From Gammaproteobacteria bacterium (GTDB taxonomy: Bacteria; Pseudomonadota; Gammaproteobacteria; Steroidobacterales; Steroidobacteraceae): a stretch of DNA of 64,000 nucleotides. Under the pieces are notes generated by a model. That model saw only the letters and a program-made list of their open reading frames with translations. It made no database searches and was not told where the DNA came from. Positions 51,878 to 61,557 of this stretch are shown here, piece after piece. The first letter of the stretch is position 1, and every line of letters starts with the position of its first letter. The position numbers and the translations under genes are program-made. The stretch spans positions 1 through 64,000 of the forward strand of contig JAJFKF010000039.1 in the NCBI GenBank assembly GCA_021773365.1, in the 5' to 3' direction.

Positions 51878-54733
51878 TCAGCCCAGGGATCGCAGGCGGT
51901 AGTTCCTGGTCCGCGATTCTCCCAGCGGCCTGTTGTCCGCCAGCATTTGTGCGAACCGGCCTTCCGGCACCGCCTCGCTGCACAGGAATCCCTGGTATTC
52001 GTCGCAGCCGAGTTTTTGCAGAATCTTCAGCTGTCCTGGGGTTTCGACGCCCTCGGCGACCACCTTCAGATCGAGCGAGTGGCCCAGAGCTATGATCGCC
52101 TTGATGATTGCGCTGTCGTCGGGATCGAGCGCGATATCGCGGACGAAGGCATAGTCGATCTTGACGCTGTCGACCGGAAAGCGCTTCAGGTATGCCAGCG
52201 ATGAATGTCCCGTGCCGAAGTCATCGATTGCGATCGTGATGCCGTAGATCTTGATCTGCTCCAGCTGCGTGATCGCGCGGTCCGGATCGGCCATGACGGC
52301 GCTCTCGGTGATCTCGAACTCCAGGGAACTCGGATCGCATCGCGTCTCGCCCAGGGCTTCCTGCAGATGATCCAGCAGTTGCGAGTCTGCGAACTGCTGG
52401 GCGGAGAGATTGACGGCCACCCGCGTCGCCGGCAACCCTGCCTCGCGCCACTTCACGGTCGTCCGGCAAACGGAGGTGAGTACCTGCTTGCCAATCGCGC
52501 CTATGAGTCCCATTTCTTCAGCAACCTGGATGAATGCACTGGGCAGCAGCAGGCCGCGTTGCGGATGACGCCAACGTACCAGTGCCTCGGCTCCTGCGAC
52601 GCCGCCGCTGCGGATGTCGATCTTCGGCTGGTAGAACACTTCGAACTGGTGCTGCGCGATCGCCTGGCGCAGCTCGTTCTCAAGCGAGAGGCGTTCGACC
52701 GTATGCTTGTCCAACTCCCTGGCATAGAACTGGAACTGGTTGCGGCCGCCTTTGGCGCGGTACATCGCAATATCGGCATTTTTCAGCAGAGTGAGGCAGT
52801 CGGCGCCGTCTTTCGGATAGGTCGCGATGCCGATGCTGCCTGAGACCTGGTAGGTCTGACCGCTGATGGTCAGGGGGCTTTCCATCGCCGTCAGCAGGTC
52901 GCCGGCGATCAGGGACAGTTCGGAGGGATCATTGAATTGTTCAACCAGCAGTGCGAATTCGTCGCCACCGACACGGGCCAGGGTGTCGCCGCGGCGAACG
53001 CACGCGCGCAGGTGACGGGCGATCTGCTTCAGCACGTTATCGCCGGCGTCGTGTCCGAGCGTATCGTTGATGACCTTGAACCGGTCCAGATCGAAGAACA
53101 GCAGGCCGACACTGCGGCCGGTGCGTTCGGCGCGCGCCAGCGCCTGCGACACCTGCAAGTGCAGCAGCAGGCGGTTGGGCAATCCTGTCAGCTCGTCGTG
53201 ATGCGCGAGGTGGCGTATGCGCTCCGCCGCGCGACTGGTCTCTATGGCGATGCCCGCCAGGTTTACGCAGACATCGATCAACTGCGAGTCCAGGCTCGCC
53301 GAGCCGCCACCGTCGCCGGCATAGAGAGCCAGCGTGCCGAGCAGTTGGTTCTTGCCGCCGACAATCTTCCTCGTCCCGGATATTGTCGAACGCCCACGGG
53401 AAGCCGCACGCACACTGAAGTCGGCTGGCAGAGAGGGAGAACGTCCTATGCAGGCAGTGGTGCCATCAGCATTTCCGGCTACGAGTGCACACAATGTCCC
53501 GTCCGACTGGGATTCGACGAATGCTGCCAGGGCGTTCAGGATGGATTGCAGGTCGGTGCCGGCTGCGACGAGGTTGAGGATGCGGTTCTGTTCCGCGAGC
53601 AGAGTCGCCTGGCGGCGCCGCTCGGCCTCGTGATGCAGCGTATCCAGCGCGAAGGACGCTTCCTGGGTAAGCTGCGCCATGAGGTCCACGATGTCCTGCT
53701 GAAAAAAGCTGGACTCGGAGGAGAAGACACACAGGGCGCCGATCGTGACGCCCTGACGTCGCAGTGGAAAGGCCGAATCGGATCCGAATCGGCCATGGGA
53801 GCCGGGCTTGCCGCTGGACGATACGAATTGCAGAAGAGAGTTCCCGGGCCGTTGCAGCCCGACTGCGGCCAGTTCGATACCGCTGGTGCCCACGCAAATT
53901 CTGCACAGCTCCTGGAACAGTGAATTGCGATCCCGAACCCTGGAGACAAGCTGGCTGGCCTGGCTGAGCGCCGCATACAACTCGCTGATTCTCGCCAGGC
54001 CCTTTTCCTTGGCATCGCGTTCACGCACGCGCGCGCGCGTGACGCGGATACACAGCACGCTCGTCAGCAGTGTTCCTATGGCCAGCGCGAGAATCAGCAG
54101 CGTGCGCGTCGTGCGCGCCAGATCACCCAGCGTCGATGAGAAGCGTGCCGCCAGCGGCGTCAGCTCGCTGTTGATGCGATTCAGCTTATCGATGATCTGC
54201 GTCCGTTCCGCGCTCGTGGGGGTGTACCCGTCGGCCGGACGCAGCCGGTCGGCAATCGCGCGCAGTTGCAGCGTGTAGCCATCACCTTCGGTCCAGATCG
54301 CGATCGCCTGACGCACCTGGCCGACGTTACGGAACAGGCGAAAGACAGTGATGATGCTGGGGATATCGGACGCACTGCTGCCGCCCTCGAGGAACCCGGC
54401 TTCCGCGGCTGCGATGTCCGGAGGATGCTGCTCCAGCGCCAGGCGCGCCTTGTAGTCGCCGTAGGGGAAACGGATGGCCTCCTCGTACAGGCGAAAATCC
54501 TCCTGTGAACCGTAGAGCGCGTATTGCGACAGATAGTAGGTGGCGTTCTTCTGGCCTTTTGAATAGAGCCCCTCTCCACCCACCCATGCACGAATCGTCG
54601 ACAGCAGTTCAATGCTGAACACCGCGGCGATCAGCATGACGGTCAGGGAAACCAGGACGGGAGCGGCAAAGCGCAGTATTGACCGGCTGACGCGCGGTCG
54701 AACTGAATTGGCCGCCGATGGGCGCGTCTCCAT
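51878..54733 (-). CDS. Membrane GGDEF/EAL c-di-GMP enzyme with sensor regions
   Basis: A 951-residue protein. Two membrane segments (about 22-48 and 210-232) bracket a periplasmic domain. Cytoplasmic GAF-like regions follow (about 260-400 and 400-500). Then come a GGDEF domain with intact RVGGDEF (near 585) and an EAL domain with GAEALVRW (near 716), LEFEITES, DDFGTGHSSL and VVAEGVET. Both catalytic sites look intact, so it could make or break c-di-GMP depending on its input. It is 36 bp upstream of OmpW on the same strand. Confidence 0.9.
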   Translation of the reverse strand: METRPSAANSVRPRVSRSILRFAAPVLVSLTVMLIAAVFSIELLSTIRAWVGGEGLYSKGQKNATYYLSQYALYGSQEDFRLYEEAIRFPYGDYKARLALEQHPPDIAAAEAGFLEGGSSASDIPSIITVFRLFRNVGQVRQAIAIWTEGDGYTLQLRAIADRLRPADGYTPTSAERTQIIDKLNRINSELTPLAARFSSTLGDLARTTRTLLILALAIGTLLTSVLCIRVTRARVRERDAKEKGLARISELYAALSQASQLVSRVRDRNSLFQELCRICVGTSGIELAAVGLQRPGNSLLQFVSSSGKPGSHGRFGSDSAFPLRRQGVTIGALCVFSSESSFFQQDIVDLMAQLTQEASFALDTLHHEAERRRQATLLAEQNRILNLVAAGTDLQSILNALAAFVESQSDGTLCALVAGNADGTTACIGRSPSLPADFSVRAASRGRSTISGTRKIVGGKNQLLGTLALYAGDGGGSASLDSQLIDVCVNLAGIAIETSRAAERIRHLAHHDELTGLPNRLLLHLQVSQALARAERTGRSVGLLFFDLDRFKVINDTLGHDAGDNVLKQIARHLRACVRRGDTLARVGGDEFALLVEQFNDPSELSLIAGDLLTAMESPLTISGQTYQVSGSIGIATYPKDGADCLTLLKNADIAMYRAKGGRNQFQFYARELDKHTVERLSLENELRQAIAQHQFEVFYQPKIDIRSGGVAGAEALVRWRHPQRGLLLPSAFIQVAEEMGLIGAIGKQVLTSVCRTTVKWREAGLPATRVAVNLSAQQFADSQLLDHLQEALGETRCDPSSLEFEITESAVMADPDRAITQLEQIKIYGITIAIDDFGTGHSSLAYLKRFPVDSVKIDYAFVRDIALDPDDSAIIKAIIALGHSLDLKVVAEGVETPGQLKILQKLGCDEYQGFLCSEAVPEGRFAQMLADNRPLGESRTRNYRLRSLG

Positions 54734-55055
54734 CTTGCGTGCATACCTTTATCTAGAGGTGGGGCAGGCTATCGCCGGTAGTCAGGCTTTTCTGAGCATC
54801 AATTCACGCGCGCGAAGTCTCATGTGAGAAGTTGTTATGTCGCATTCAAAGCGTTGCGTTCATCTCACATGGGTTGCATTGGTCATAATCTGTTTATAGA
54901 CTGCACATAATCTGGTTCAGAAAGTGCACATAGTCCGTTGTTATGGCAGCAAATACCGCAGCCATAGCAGCAAATCCAAAGAAACAGCGACCGAGACCCA
55001 CGTCAAAGTTGGGCACTAGACCCACCCGACGTGCCACGGTGCAAGTGAAATTCCG
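54734..55055. other. Intergenic region, no gene seen
   Basis: This 322-bp stretch lies between the divergent GGDEF/EAL gene and the haem-oxygenase-like gene, so promoters for both are expected here. It is AT-rich in its middle (54820-54910, TTGTTATGTCGCATTC and TCTGTTTATAGACTGCAC). I see no convincing open frame, tRNA or terminator. Confidence 0.5.
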
Positions 55056-55925
55056 GTGAATTTCGCCGGGGGGGGAATTGAAGTGGACGTAGAGCGCAAT
55101 CTCGAAGTAGAGCACCCATGGGTTGGTGCGCTCAGGCAGTACGTGCAGCCCGACTGGGACGAACTCGTCTCTGGTGAGTGGGCCACTCACCTGCAGACCG
55201 GCAGTTGGTCCACGGATGCCATACGGGGCTGGTGCCTGCAGCTCTATCCTTTCGTGCACACCTTCCCGAAGTTTCTGGCCGAGGCGCTGATCAAGGTCGA
55301 GGACGACCACGCACGCGCCTTCCTCATCGACAACATCCGCGTCGAGAAGGCGCACGCCGAGCATTGGCTCTGGATGGGAGAAGGCTTCGGCATCCCGCGC
55401 CAGGAAATGCTGGCGATGACATCCGGTGAACGTCCGCTGCTCAGAGACGTGCAGTCACTGAACGACTGGATCTGGTACATCAACGCGAAAGGTTCGCTGG
55501 CCGAGGCCGTCGCCGCCACCAGCTTCGCGATCGAAGGCGCCACTGGCGACCTGACGCGCAGCCTGATGGACGCCTTCGAGCGTTACGGCCGCCGCGAAGA
55601 CGTCACGATGAATCCGCGCACGTCAAAATGGTTCCGCAATCACGCCCGCTATGATGACGAGCATCCGAAAATCGCGCTCGAGATCATCGTCAACTACGCG
55701 CAGACCGAGCAGATGCGCCGGAAGGTGATGGCGGCCGCGCGACGGAGCCTGCAACTGATGAACCTGGCCCTGTTGACCGCGAGCCGCGAGTACTCGGTCA
55801 CGCCGGTGTCGAGCACCGCTTCCAGCAACGTTACATCCCTCGTGGATCGTCGCCACTCGCAGCAGCCGATCCCGTTTCCGGATCGACGGGTTGCGCGCAG
55901 ACCGATGGAGCGGCGCGCCTCGTAG
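55056..55925 (+). CDS. Haem-oxygenase-fold (TenA/PqqC-like) enzyme
   Basis: A 289-residue mostly helical protein of the iron-containing redox/PqqC-like group. The helices carry Glu and His at expected metal-ligand positions: LIKVEDDHARAFLIDNIRVEKAHAEHWLWMGEGFGI and later HARYDDEHPKIALEII. The reaction cannot be named from sequence. The C-terminal 45 residues are Ser/Arg-rich and probably disordered. The GTG start at 55056 is not firm; GTG 55083 is an alternative. Confidence 0.7.
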   Translation: MNFAGGGIEVDVERNLEVEHPWVGALRQYVQPDWDELVSGEWATHLQTGSWSTDAIRGWCLQLYPFVHTFPKFLAEALIKVEDDHARAFLIDNIRVEKAHAEHWLWMGEGFGIPRQEMLAMTSGERPLLRDVQSLNDWIWYINAKGSLAEAVAATSFAIEGATGDLTRSLMDAFERYGRREDVTMNPRTSKWFRNHARYDDEHPKIALEIIVNYAQTEQMRRKVMAAARRSLQLMNLALLTASREYSVTPVSSTASSNVTSLVDRRHSQQPIPFPDRRVARRPMERRAS

Positions 55926-55944
55926 GACATCTCGACGGTTGCGT

Positions 55945-56115
55945 CCGCTTGTCAGGTAGGTAGAGTCTGCCACCCATTTGCAGTTCGGCGTCGGTGCCTA
56001 GAACTGTCGACCCAGCAAGTTCCCAGCAATGCGTTGCTCGCAGTGCTCGCCTCATCCACTCGTAAAAACTACTCGGCGAGACATCGAGAATCTCGCACAT
56101 CCAACGCACCGGCCC
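55945..56115 (-). pseudogene. IS3-family OrfB remnant
   Basis: Minus-strand pieces of an IS3 transposase are visible: PVRWMCEILDVSPSSFYEWMRR (56048-56113) and, in another frame, CKWVADSTYLTSG (near 55950-55990), the start of the DDE domain. The middle is deleted and the frames differ. No terminal repeats were identified. Confidence 0.6.
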
Positions 56116-56195
56116 ACCAAGTTGCCTCGAATACCCGGTTCTCAGCCAGCCTGCGCTGCAGTCAAGACAGCATATTGACGAAATATCGCGCCTGT

Positions 56196-57203
56196 CTAGC
56201 GCGTCAGCACGATGCGCTCCGGTTCCTCCACCGCGCGCAGCCCGAAGGCGTTCTCCAGGCTGCCGATCCATTCGCCGAGGTTATCGCTGATGACCGTGCC
56301 GGTAATACGCAGGTCGCCGATGGCCGGATCGAGGATGAAGATGGGCTTGTGAGTATAGCGATTGACATCCTGCAGGACGTAACGCAACGGTTCGCGCTGA
56401 AAGGACAGCAGGCCCTCGCGCCAGGTGGTGACGGTGGCCAGATCATCGACAACGGCGGTGGATTGCAAACCGTCGTGGCCGACGATGGTTTTCTGTCCGG
56501 CATCAAGGTGTACCGGCTGGCGCGCGGGCGAGTGTGGACGCAACCATTCAACCGGAGCAATGAATCGGGTCGGTTCCACCCTGACGCTGCCTTCGACCAC
56601 GGCGACGATCACGCGGTCGTCGCTGCGACGGATGTTGAATTCAGTGCCAGTGGCCGTCACCGTGGCATCGCCGGCATCGACCTTGAAGGGACGGGAGAGG
56701 TCCCTGGCTACCACAAACAGCGCCTCGCCCCTGGTGAGTCTCAGGCGCCGCATCCCGGTGGTGAGTTCAACCTCAAGTCGCGTATCACCGCCCAGGGTGA
56801 CTTGCGAACCATCGGCGAGACGCTGCAAGCGGTTCTGGCCGACGACCGTCTGCAGAATCTGTATCTGCGGCCGCAGCCATGGCACAGCGCTGCGGTGTGC
56901 AAGAGCCCAGGTCAGCCCGACGATTGCCAGCACCGCCGCCGCCGCAAGCGCCAGGCCGAAAGGCCGCCGCCCACCGGACGGACGCGAGGTATGAGCGGTC
57001 AGCGCTTCCACCCGCTCGGGCGAGACCGCCTGCACGGCATCCCACGCCGCCTCAATGCGGTTGAACGCCACGGTATGGCGCGCATCGGCCCGGGTCCAGC
57101 GCTGCCAGGCCAGCATGTCATCCACCGTGACTTCACAGTCCTGCAATCGTGCGAACCACTGTGCCGCGGTGGCCTCGATGAGGCGATCAGCCCTGCGCGT
57201 CAT
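56196..57203 (-). CDS. FecR-family anti-sigma regulator
   Basis: A 335-residue regulator: DUF4880 domain (AAQWFARLQDCEVTVDDMLAWQRWTRADARHTVAFNRIEAAWDA), membrane segment (about 80-100, GLALAAAAVLAIVGLTWALA), FecR domain (LADGSQVTLGGDTRLEVELTTGMRRLRLTRGEALFVVARDLSRPFKVDAGDATVTATGTEFNI) and C-terminal domain (VNRYTHKPIFILDPAIGDLRITGTV). It overlaps the sigma gene by 17 bp. Start chosen at MTRRADRLIEA. Confidence 0.93.
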   Translation of the reverse strand: MTRRADRLIEATAAQWFARLQDCEVTVDDMLAWQRWTRADARHTVAFNRIEAAWDAVQAVSPERVEALTAHTSRPSGGRRPFGLALAAAAVLAIVGLTWALAHRSAVPWLRPQIQILQTVVGQNRLQRLADGSQVTLGGDTRLEVELTTGMRRLRLTRGEALFVVARDLSRPFKVDAGDATVTATGTEFNIRRSDDRVIVAVVEGSVRVEPTRFIAPVEWLRPHSPARQPVHLDAGQKTIVGHDGLQSTAVVDDLATVTTWREGLLSFQREPLRYVLQDVNRYTHKPIFILDPAIGDLRITGTVISDNLGEWIGSLENAFGLRAVEEPERIVLTR

Positions 57204-57786
57204 GGCGGGATTCCTGTGGTGAAGGGGTGTCCATTTCCAGGCTGGCGCGGCATTGCAGCAGCGCACGGGCGATGTACTCGCGAACCATGCGCCTGGACAG
57301 TTTCAGCTCCGCGGCGATGGCCGCCACATCCCGGCCCTCGAAACGCTTGAGCATGAAGGCACGGCGGCACTTGAACGGCAACGCGGCGATTACCCGTTCC
57401 AGCCGCTGCACGGTCTGTGCCGCCGCCGTTTCGCGCTCCGGCGTGCGGGTGTCAGCGAAGTCCTGAAACAGCGGCAGTCGCACCGCCCGCTCATGCACGT
57501 CCTCGCGGCGCAGCCGGTCTACTGCCAGGTTCTCGGCGGTCCTGAACAGAAAGGCTCGCAGATAGCTGACCGCCCCGGTTTCATCCAGGCTGAGCAGCCG
57601 GACGTAGGCCTCCTGCGCCACCTCACGTGCAGCTTGATGGGAATGCAGCCGCGCGCGCAGGAAACGAATCAGGGTCTCGTTGTGCTCGCGAAACAGCTGC
57701 TCGATCAGTGCGGTCCGCGCCAGACGCAACTGTGGTACCTCATCCGGGGGCGAAGTCAGGGGTCTGTGGGGTTGTTTCGCGGTCAT
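57187..57786 (-). CDS. FecI-like ECF sigma factor
   Basis: A 199-residue sigma factor with region 2 (LFREHNETLIRFLRARLHSHQAAREVAQEAYVRLLSLDETGAVSYLRAFLFRTAENLAVDRLRRE) and region 4 (LPFKCRRAFMLKRFEGRDVAAIAAELKLSRRMVREYIARALLQC). It is divergent from the receptor at 57978 (191 bp). ATG 57813 is a less likely start. Confidence 0.92.
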   Translation of the reverse strand: MTAKQPHRPLTSPPDEVPQLRLARTALIEQLFREHNETLIRFLRARLHSHQAAREVAQEAYVRLLSLDETGAVSYLRAFLFRTAENLAVDRLRREDVHERAVRLPLFQDFADTRTPERETAAAQTVQRLERVIAALPFKCRRAFMLKRFEGRDVAAIAAELKLSRRMVREYIARALLQCRASLEMDTPSPQESRHDAQG

Positions 57787-57977
57787 GCGCCGAGCAGTCC
57801 TCGCCTCGAACATGCAGCCTGGACGAACAGGCCGTGCAGAATGGCAATCTATTTATACCGTTGCGGCGGCAGGCGAAAACAGGTCGCCGTTTTCCAGTCG
57901 GTATTCGTCTCGTTCCCAGGTACGGCGGCACTTGTGGCCGGTAGAACTACAAATGACTGTATACAGGGGAGACTGAC

Positions 57978-60900
57978 ATGATCGCGAGCCGGATATCCAC
58001 TCTGCTCTATCGCACGCTCGCAGCGGCTGCCCTGGCCGCCAGCCTTGTCCTGCTGCCGCTGACGGCGGTGGGGGATCTGGCAAAAACCGCCCGGTTCGAT
58101 ATCGATCCGCAGCAGCTGTCGGATGCGCTGGTGAAGTACTCCGCGCAATCCGGCATACAGGTCACCAGCCGCGCCGAACTGCTGGAAGGCAAGACCAGCA
58201 CCGGTGTCGTCGGCTCGCACTCTGCTCAGGATGCGCTGAAGCGCCTGCTGGAAGGCACCAGTCTGGTGTATGAGGTTGTGGGCGAGAGCACCGTTACTAT
58301 CCGCCCGGCGTCGCTGACGACGGCTCATACCGCAGCGGATGAGAACGGATATGGAGGCGCTAGTGAGGCGCTGCTACTTTCCCGCGCTGGCAACGACAGT
58401 CGGCGGGAAGAACCGGAATTGACAGCCCCGCCTGCGCAGGCGGATCAATCGGCCGACCCGCGCGCCACAGTTTCGCGTGAATCCGGCGCTGTTCCGGAGC
58501 TTCTCGTCAAGGGCAGACGCTCGATGAATACCGACATCGAGCGCACAGAAGACGCCCCGCAGCCCTACGTGGTCTTCGACAATGAGGAGATTCAAAGCTC
58601 CCAGGCGGTGAACCTGGAGGAATTTCTGCGCACGCGTCTGCCGATGAACACTGCCGCCGGCAGCAACGCGCAGCTGATCGGCCAGTCGAATACCACTTCC
58701 AGCATCGATCTGCGTGGCCTGGGTTCCGGCCAGACGCTCATTCTGGTGGACGGCCGGCGTCTGCCTGCCGTGGCGGTGGAAGGCGAGCGATTGCAGCCGG
58801 ACCTCAACGGCATTCCGCTGTCGGCGGTGGAGCGCATCGAAGTACTGCCTTCCACCGCCAGCGGCATCTACGGCGGCGGCGCCACCGGTGGCGTCGTCAA
58901 CATTGTCCTGCGCCGCGATTTCCGCGGACTGGAAACCAGGGCCACCTATGGCAACACCTTCGATACCGACGCCGCCGCCATCAGTGTGGACGTAAATGGC
59001 GGTTTCAGTCTCGAAGGCGGACGCACACGGGTGATGATCGCGGCAACCTACGCCGAAGCGAACAACCTGATCAACGGCGATCGTGACTTCGCGGCCCGCT
59101 CGCGGGCGCTGCAACTGGCCAACAATCCGGCCGCGATTACCGGCTCGAGCCTGCCGCCGCTGGGGGCTACGGTGAACATCCTCAGCAACACCGTGATCGG
59201 CGGGGTTCGCCAGCCGCTGACGCTGGACATGGCCTACGGCGGCACGGCACTGGATTCAACCATTACGCATCTGCCGCTGGGCTACGCCGGCCCCGCTACC
59301 GACAACGGCGCGGCACTGATCGCCAACGCCGGCAGCTACAATCTGCAGCTGCCGGACGATCTGAACGGCAAACAGCAGGGACTGCTGGCGGCGCCGGGAC
59401 TGCGTTCGGCCATGATCAACCTGCGCCGCGAATTCGGTGGGCGGTTCGAGGTGTTCCTGGATCTGTCCCGGCTGGGCAATGAAGGCAGCTCCTTCAGCGC
59501 CGGCGTGCCGAACTTCATCTTCAGCCTGCCGGCGGGCGCGCCCAACAATCCTTTCGAGCAGGATATTCGTCTGCGCTTTCCATTGCCCGGCCTGTCGTTT
59601 GAGTCCCGCTTCAAGTCCACCACGGTTCGCGCCACCGGCGGACTTATCGTACGCCTACCTCATCGCTGGAGTGGTGAGGTGGATTATGGCTGGAGCCGCT
59701 CGCGCGTCGAATCAAGCGCGACGTTCTTTGTGCTGGATGCCGAGGGCCAAGCCTCTCTCGGCAACGGCTTGCCGGCCGCGGACGGGCGGCCGGCCTTGAA
59801 CGTACTGCAGGAAAGCAACACCTTTCCGCTTGATTTCAGCCCTTATTTGCTGCCGTCACCGAACTCCTTCATCGGCCCGTATGATGCCATTCTCAAGGAC
59901 GCGACCCTGCGTCTGTCCGGACCGGTACTGGATCTGCCGGGCGGTGCGCTGAGTCTTTCCGCCCTGATCGCGCATCGTGAGGAGGCCATCAAGGACACCA
60001 TCACCCGCACTCTGAGCAGCTTCCGCACGACTTTCTATTCCTTTTATCCAGAACGCACGCAGGACGCGGATTCCTTTTACCTCGAGGCCCGCGCGCCGCT
60101 GATTCCGGCAACCCATGCAGCGCCGTGGGCACATGCCCTGGGACTGCAGGCCTCGGTGCGCCACGATGAGTACACGACCCGAAGCGACGGCAGTTCCGGC
60201 TATCCGCTGGCGATGGCCGACGGGCCGTTCCCCGAACTGAACTACACCACCAACCGGCTGGGGTCCACCGACTACACGCTGGGACTGCGCTACATGCCGT
60301 TTGCGGATGTGACGTTGCGCGCCAGTTTCGGCACCGGCTTTCTTCCGCCTTCCCTGACGCAGGTCGCACAGATCGAGTCACTGCAATCCTCTTCCTTCAA
60401 CACCGATCCCAAGCGCGGCAATACCAGTGTGTATGTCGATACGCCGTTCACCAACTTCAACGGCGGCGGTCCCGGCCTCAGGCCCGAGCAGTCGGAAAGC
60501 TGGTCGGCCGGAATGATCCTGACACCACGTATCGCCCCTGGCCTGCGGCTATCGGTCGATTACACCAAAATCGACAAGGTGGACGAGATCCAGAATCCAG
60601 GCGCCCAGTTCATTCTGGACAACGAAGACCGGCTGCCCGGCAGAATCGTGCGCGGCCCCACACGGGTGGGGGATGATCCGGACTGGGCAGGTCCGATCAT
60701 CTCGATCAACAGCGGGCTGCTGAATATCGCCAGGACCTCGGTGGAGGCCTATGACATCCAGGTGGACTACGCGGTGACGACGGCACGGTTCGGCGATATC
60801 CGCTGGTATGCGCTGGCCACGCGGCAAACACACTTCAAGAACCAGACCCTGCCCATCTTCCCGGTGGTCGACAGCGTGGGCTTCGCCAGGGGGCCGCTGC

Positions 60901-61280
60901 AATGGCGCGGCAATGCGGGCATCGCCTGGGATCGGGGTCCGCTGTCGCTGAGCTGGAACTCGCAGTACTACGACTCATACTGGGTATTCGCTGCGACATT
61001 CAGTCCGGCATCAGTGGCACGCGCCACGCTCGATCAGGGGTCGCCCACCGTCCCGAGTCAGATCTATCATGACCTGATAGCCAGCTATCGCTTCGATTCC
61101 CCCGCCCGCGGCTTCGCCGGACTGCTGGCCGACAGTGAGATCTCCATCGGTATCCAGAACCTGTTTAATGAGTCGCCACCCATCCTGGCCTCCACCGGTG
61201 CGGTGGCGAGCGGCTACAGCACCTACGGCGATCCGCGTTTGCGACGATACTCCATCTCCATCCGCAAGCGCTTCGAGTAG
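57978..61280 (+). CDS. TonB-dependent receptor with STN signalling domain
   Basis: A 1100-residue receptor: signal peptide (about 1-35), STN domain (about 37-110, FDIDPQQLSDALVKYSAQSGIQVTSRAELLEGKTSTGVVGSHSAQDALKRLLEGTSLVYEV), and TonB-box-like ELLVKGRRSMN. The plug (YVVFDNEEIQSSQAVNLEEFL; IDLRGLGSGQTLILVDGRRLPAVAVEG) precedes a barrel ending ISIRKRFE. Sequence similarity to the island receptor at 28802 is strong throughout, so they are paralogues. No thioredoxin gene follows this one; 61281-61557 holds no gene I can support. Confidence 0.94.
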   Translation: MIASRISTLLYRTLAAAALAASLVLLPLTAVGDLAKTARFDIDPQQLSDALVKYSAQSGIQVTSRAELLEGKTSTGVVGSHSAQDALKRLLEGTSLVYEVVGESTVTIRPASLTTAHTAADENGYGGASEALLLSRAGNDSRREEPELTAPPAQADQSADPRATVSRESGAVPELLVKGRRSMNTDIERTEDAPQPYVVFDNEEIQSSQAVNLEEFLRTRLPMNTAAGSNAQLIGQSNTTSSIDLRGLGSGQTLILVDGRRLPAVAVEGERLQPDLNGIPLSAVERIEVLPSTASGIYGGGATGGVVNIVLRRDFRGLETRATYGNTFDTDAAAISVDVNGGFSLEGGRTRVMIAATYAEANNLINGDRDFAARSRALQLANNPAAITGSSLPPLGATVNILSNTVIGGVRQPLTLDMAYGGTALDSTITHLPLGYAGPATDNGAALIANAGSYNLQLPDDLNGKQQGLLAAPGLRSAMINLRREFGGRFEVFLDLSRLGNEGSSFSAGVPNFIFSLPAGAPNNPFEQDIRLRFPLPGLSFESRFKSTTVRATGGLIVRLPHRWSGEVDYGWSRSRVESSATFFVLDAEGQASLGNGLPAADGRPALNVLQESNTFPLDFSPYLLPSPNSFIGPYDAILKDATLRLSGPVLDLPGGALSLSALIAHREEAIKDTITRTLSSFRTTFYSFYPERTQDADSFYLEARAPLIPATHAAPWAHALGLQASVRHDEYTTRSDGSSGYPLAMADGPFPELNYTTNRLGSTDYTLGLRYMPFADVTLRASFGTGFLPPSLTQVAQIESLQSSSFNTDPKRGNTSVYVDTPFTNFNGGGPGLRPEQSESWSAGMILTPRIAPGLRLSVDYTKIDKVDEIQNPGAQFILDNEDRLPGRIVRGPTRVGDDPDWAGPIISINSGLLNIARTSVEAYDIQVDYAVTTARFGDIRWYALATRQTHFKNQTLPIFPVVDSVGFARGPLQWRGNAGIAWDRGPLSLSWNSQYYDSYWVFAATFSPASVARATLDQGSPTVPSQIYHDLIASYRFDSPARGFAGLLADSEISIGIQNLFNESPPILASTGAVASGYSTYGDPRLRRYSISIRKRFE

Positions 61281-61557
61281 CGCAGGCAGATCAGAATCAT
61301 TTGATCGCCACCGCCACAACGTGTTCGATCGCGAGCCGGGCTATGCCACCAACCGCGGCAGCCTCTGGTGCAACTACTTCAGCGATTCCTGCCAGCGGTA
61401 TGTCAATCTCGACGTCCGCAAAAGTCTAGACGAACGGGATACGATAACCCCACCCGCTACTTTCAGGCTGGCTTAGCGCCCTGCAACGCGGGTAAGGTGT
61501 TACGAACTTATGCAAGGCTCAATAGAAGTGCTCTGCATTGTTGAGAGCGGGAGGAGG

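Noticed and set aside
52937-53923. 328-codon plus-strand open frame
   Set aside because: It is antisense to the GGDEF/EAL gene, which has intact catalytic motifs.
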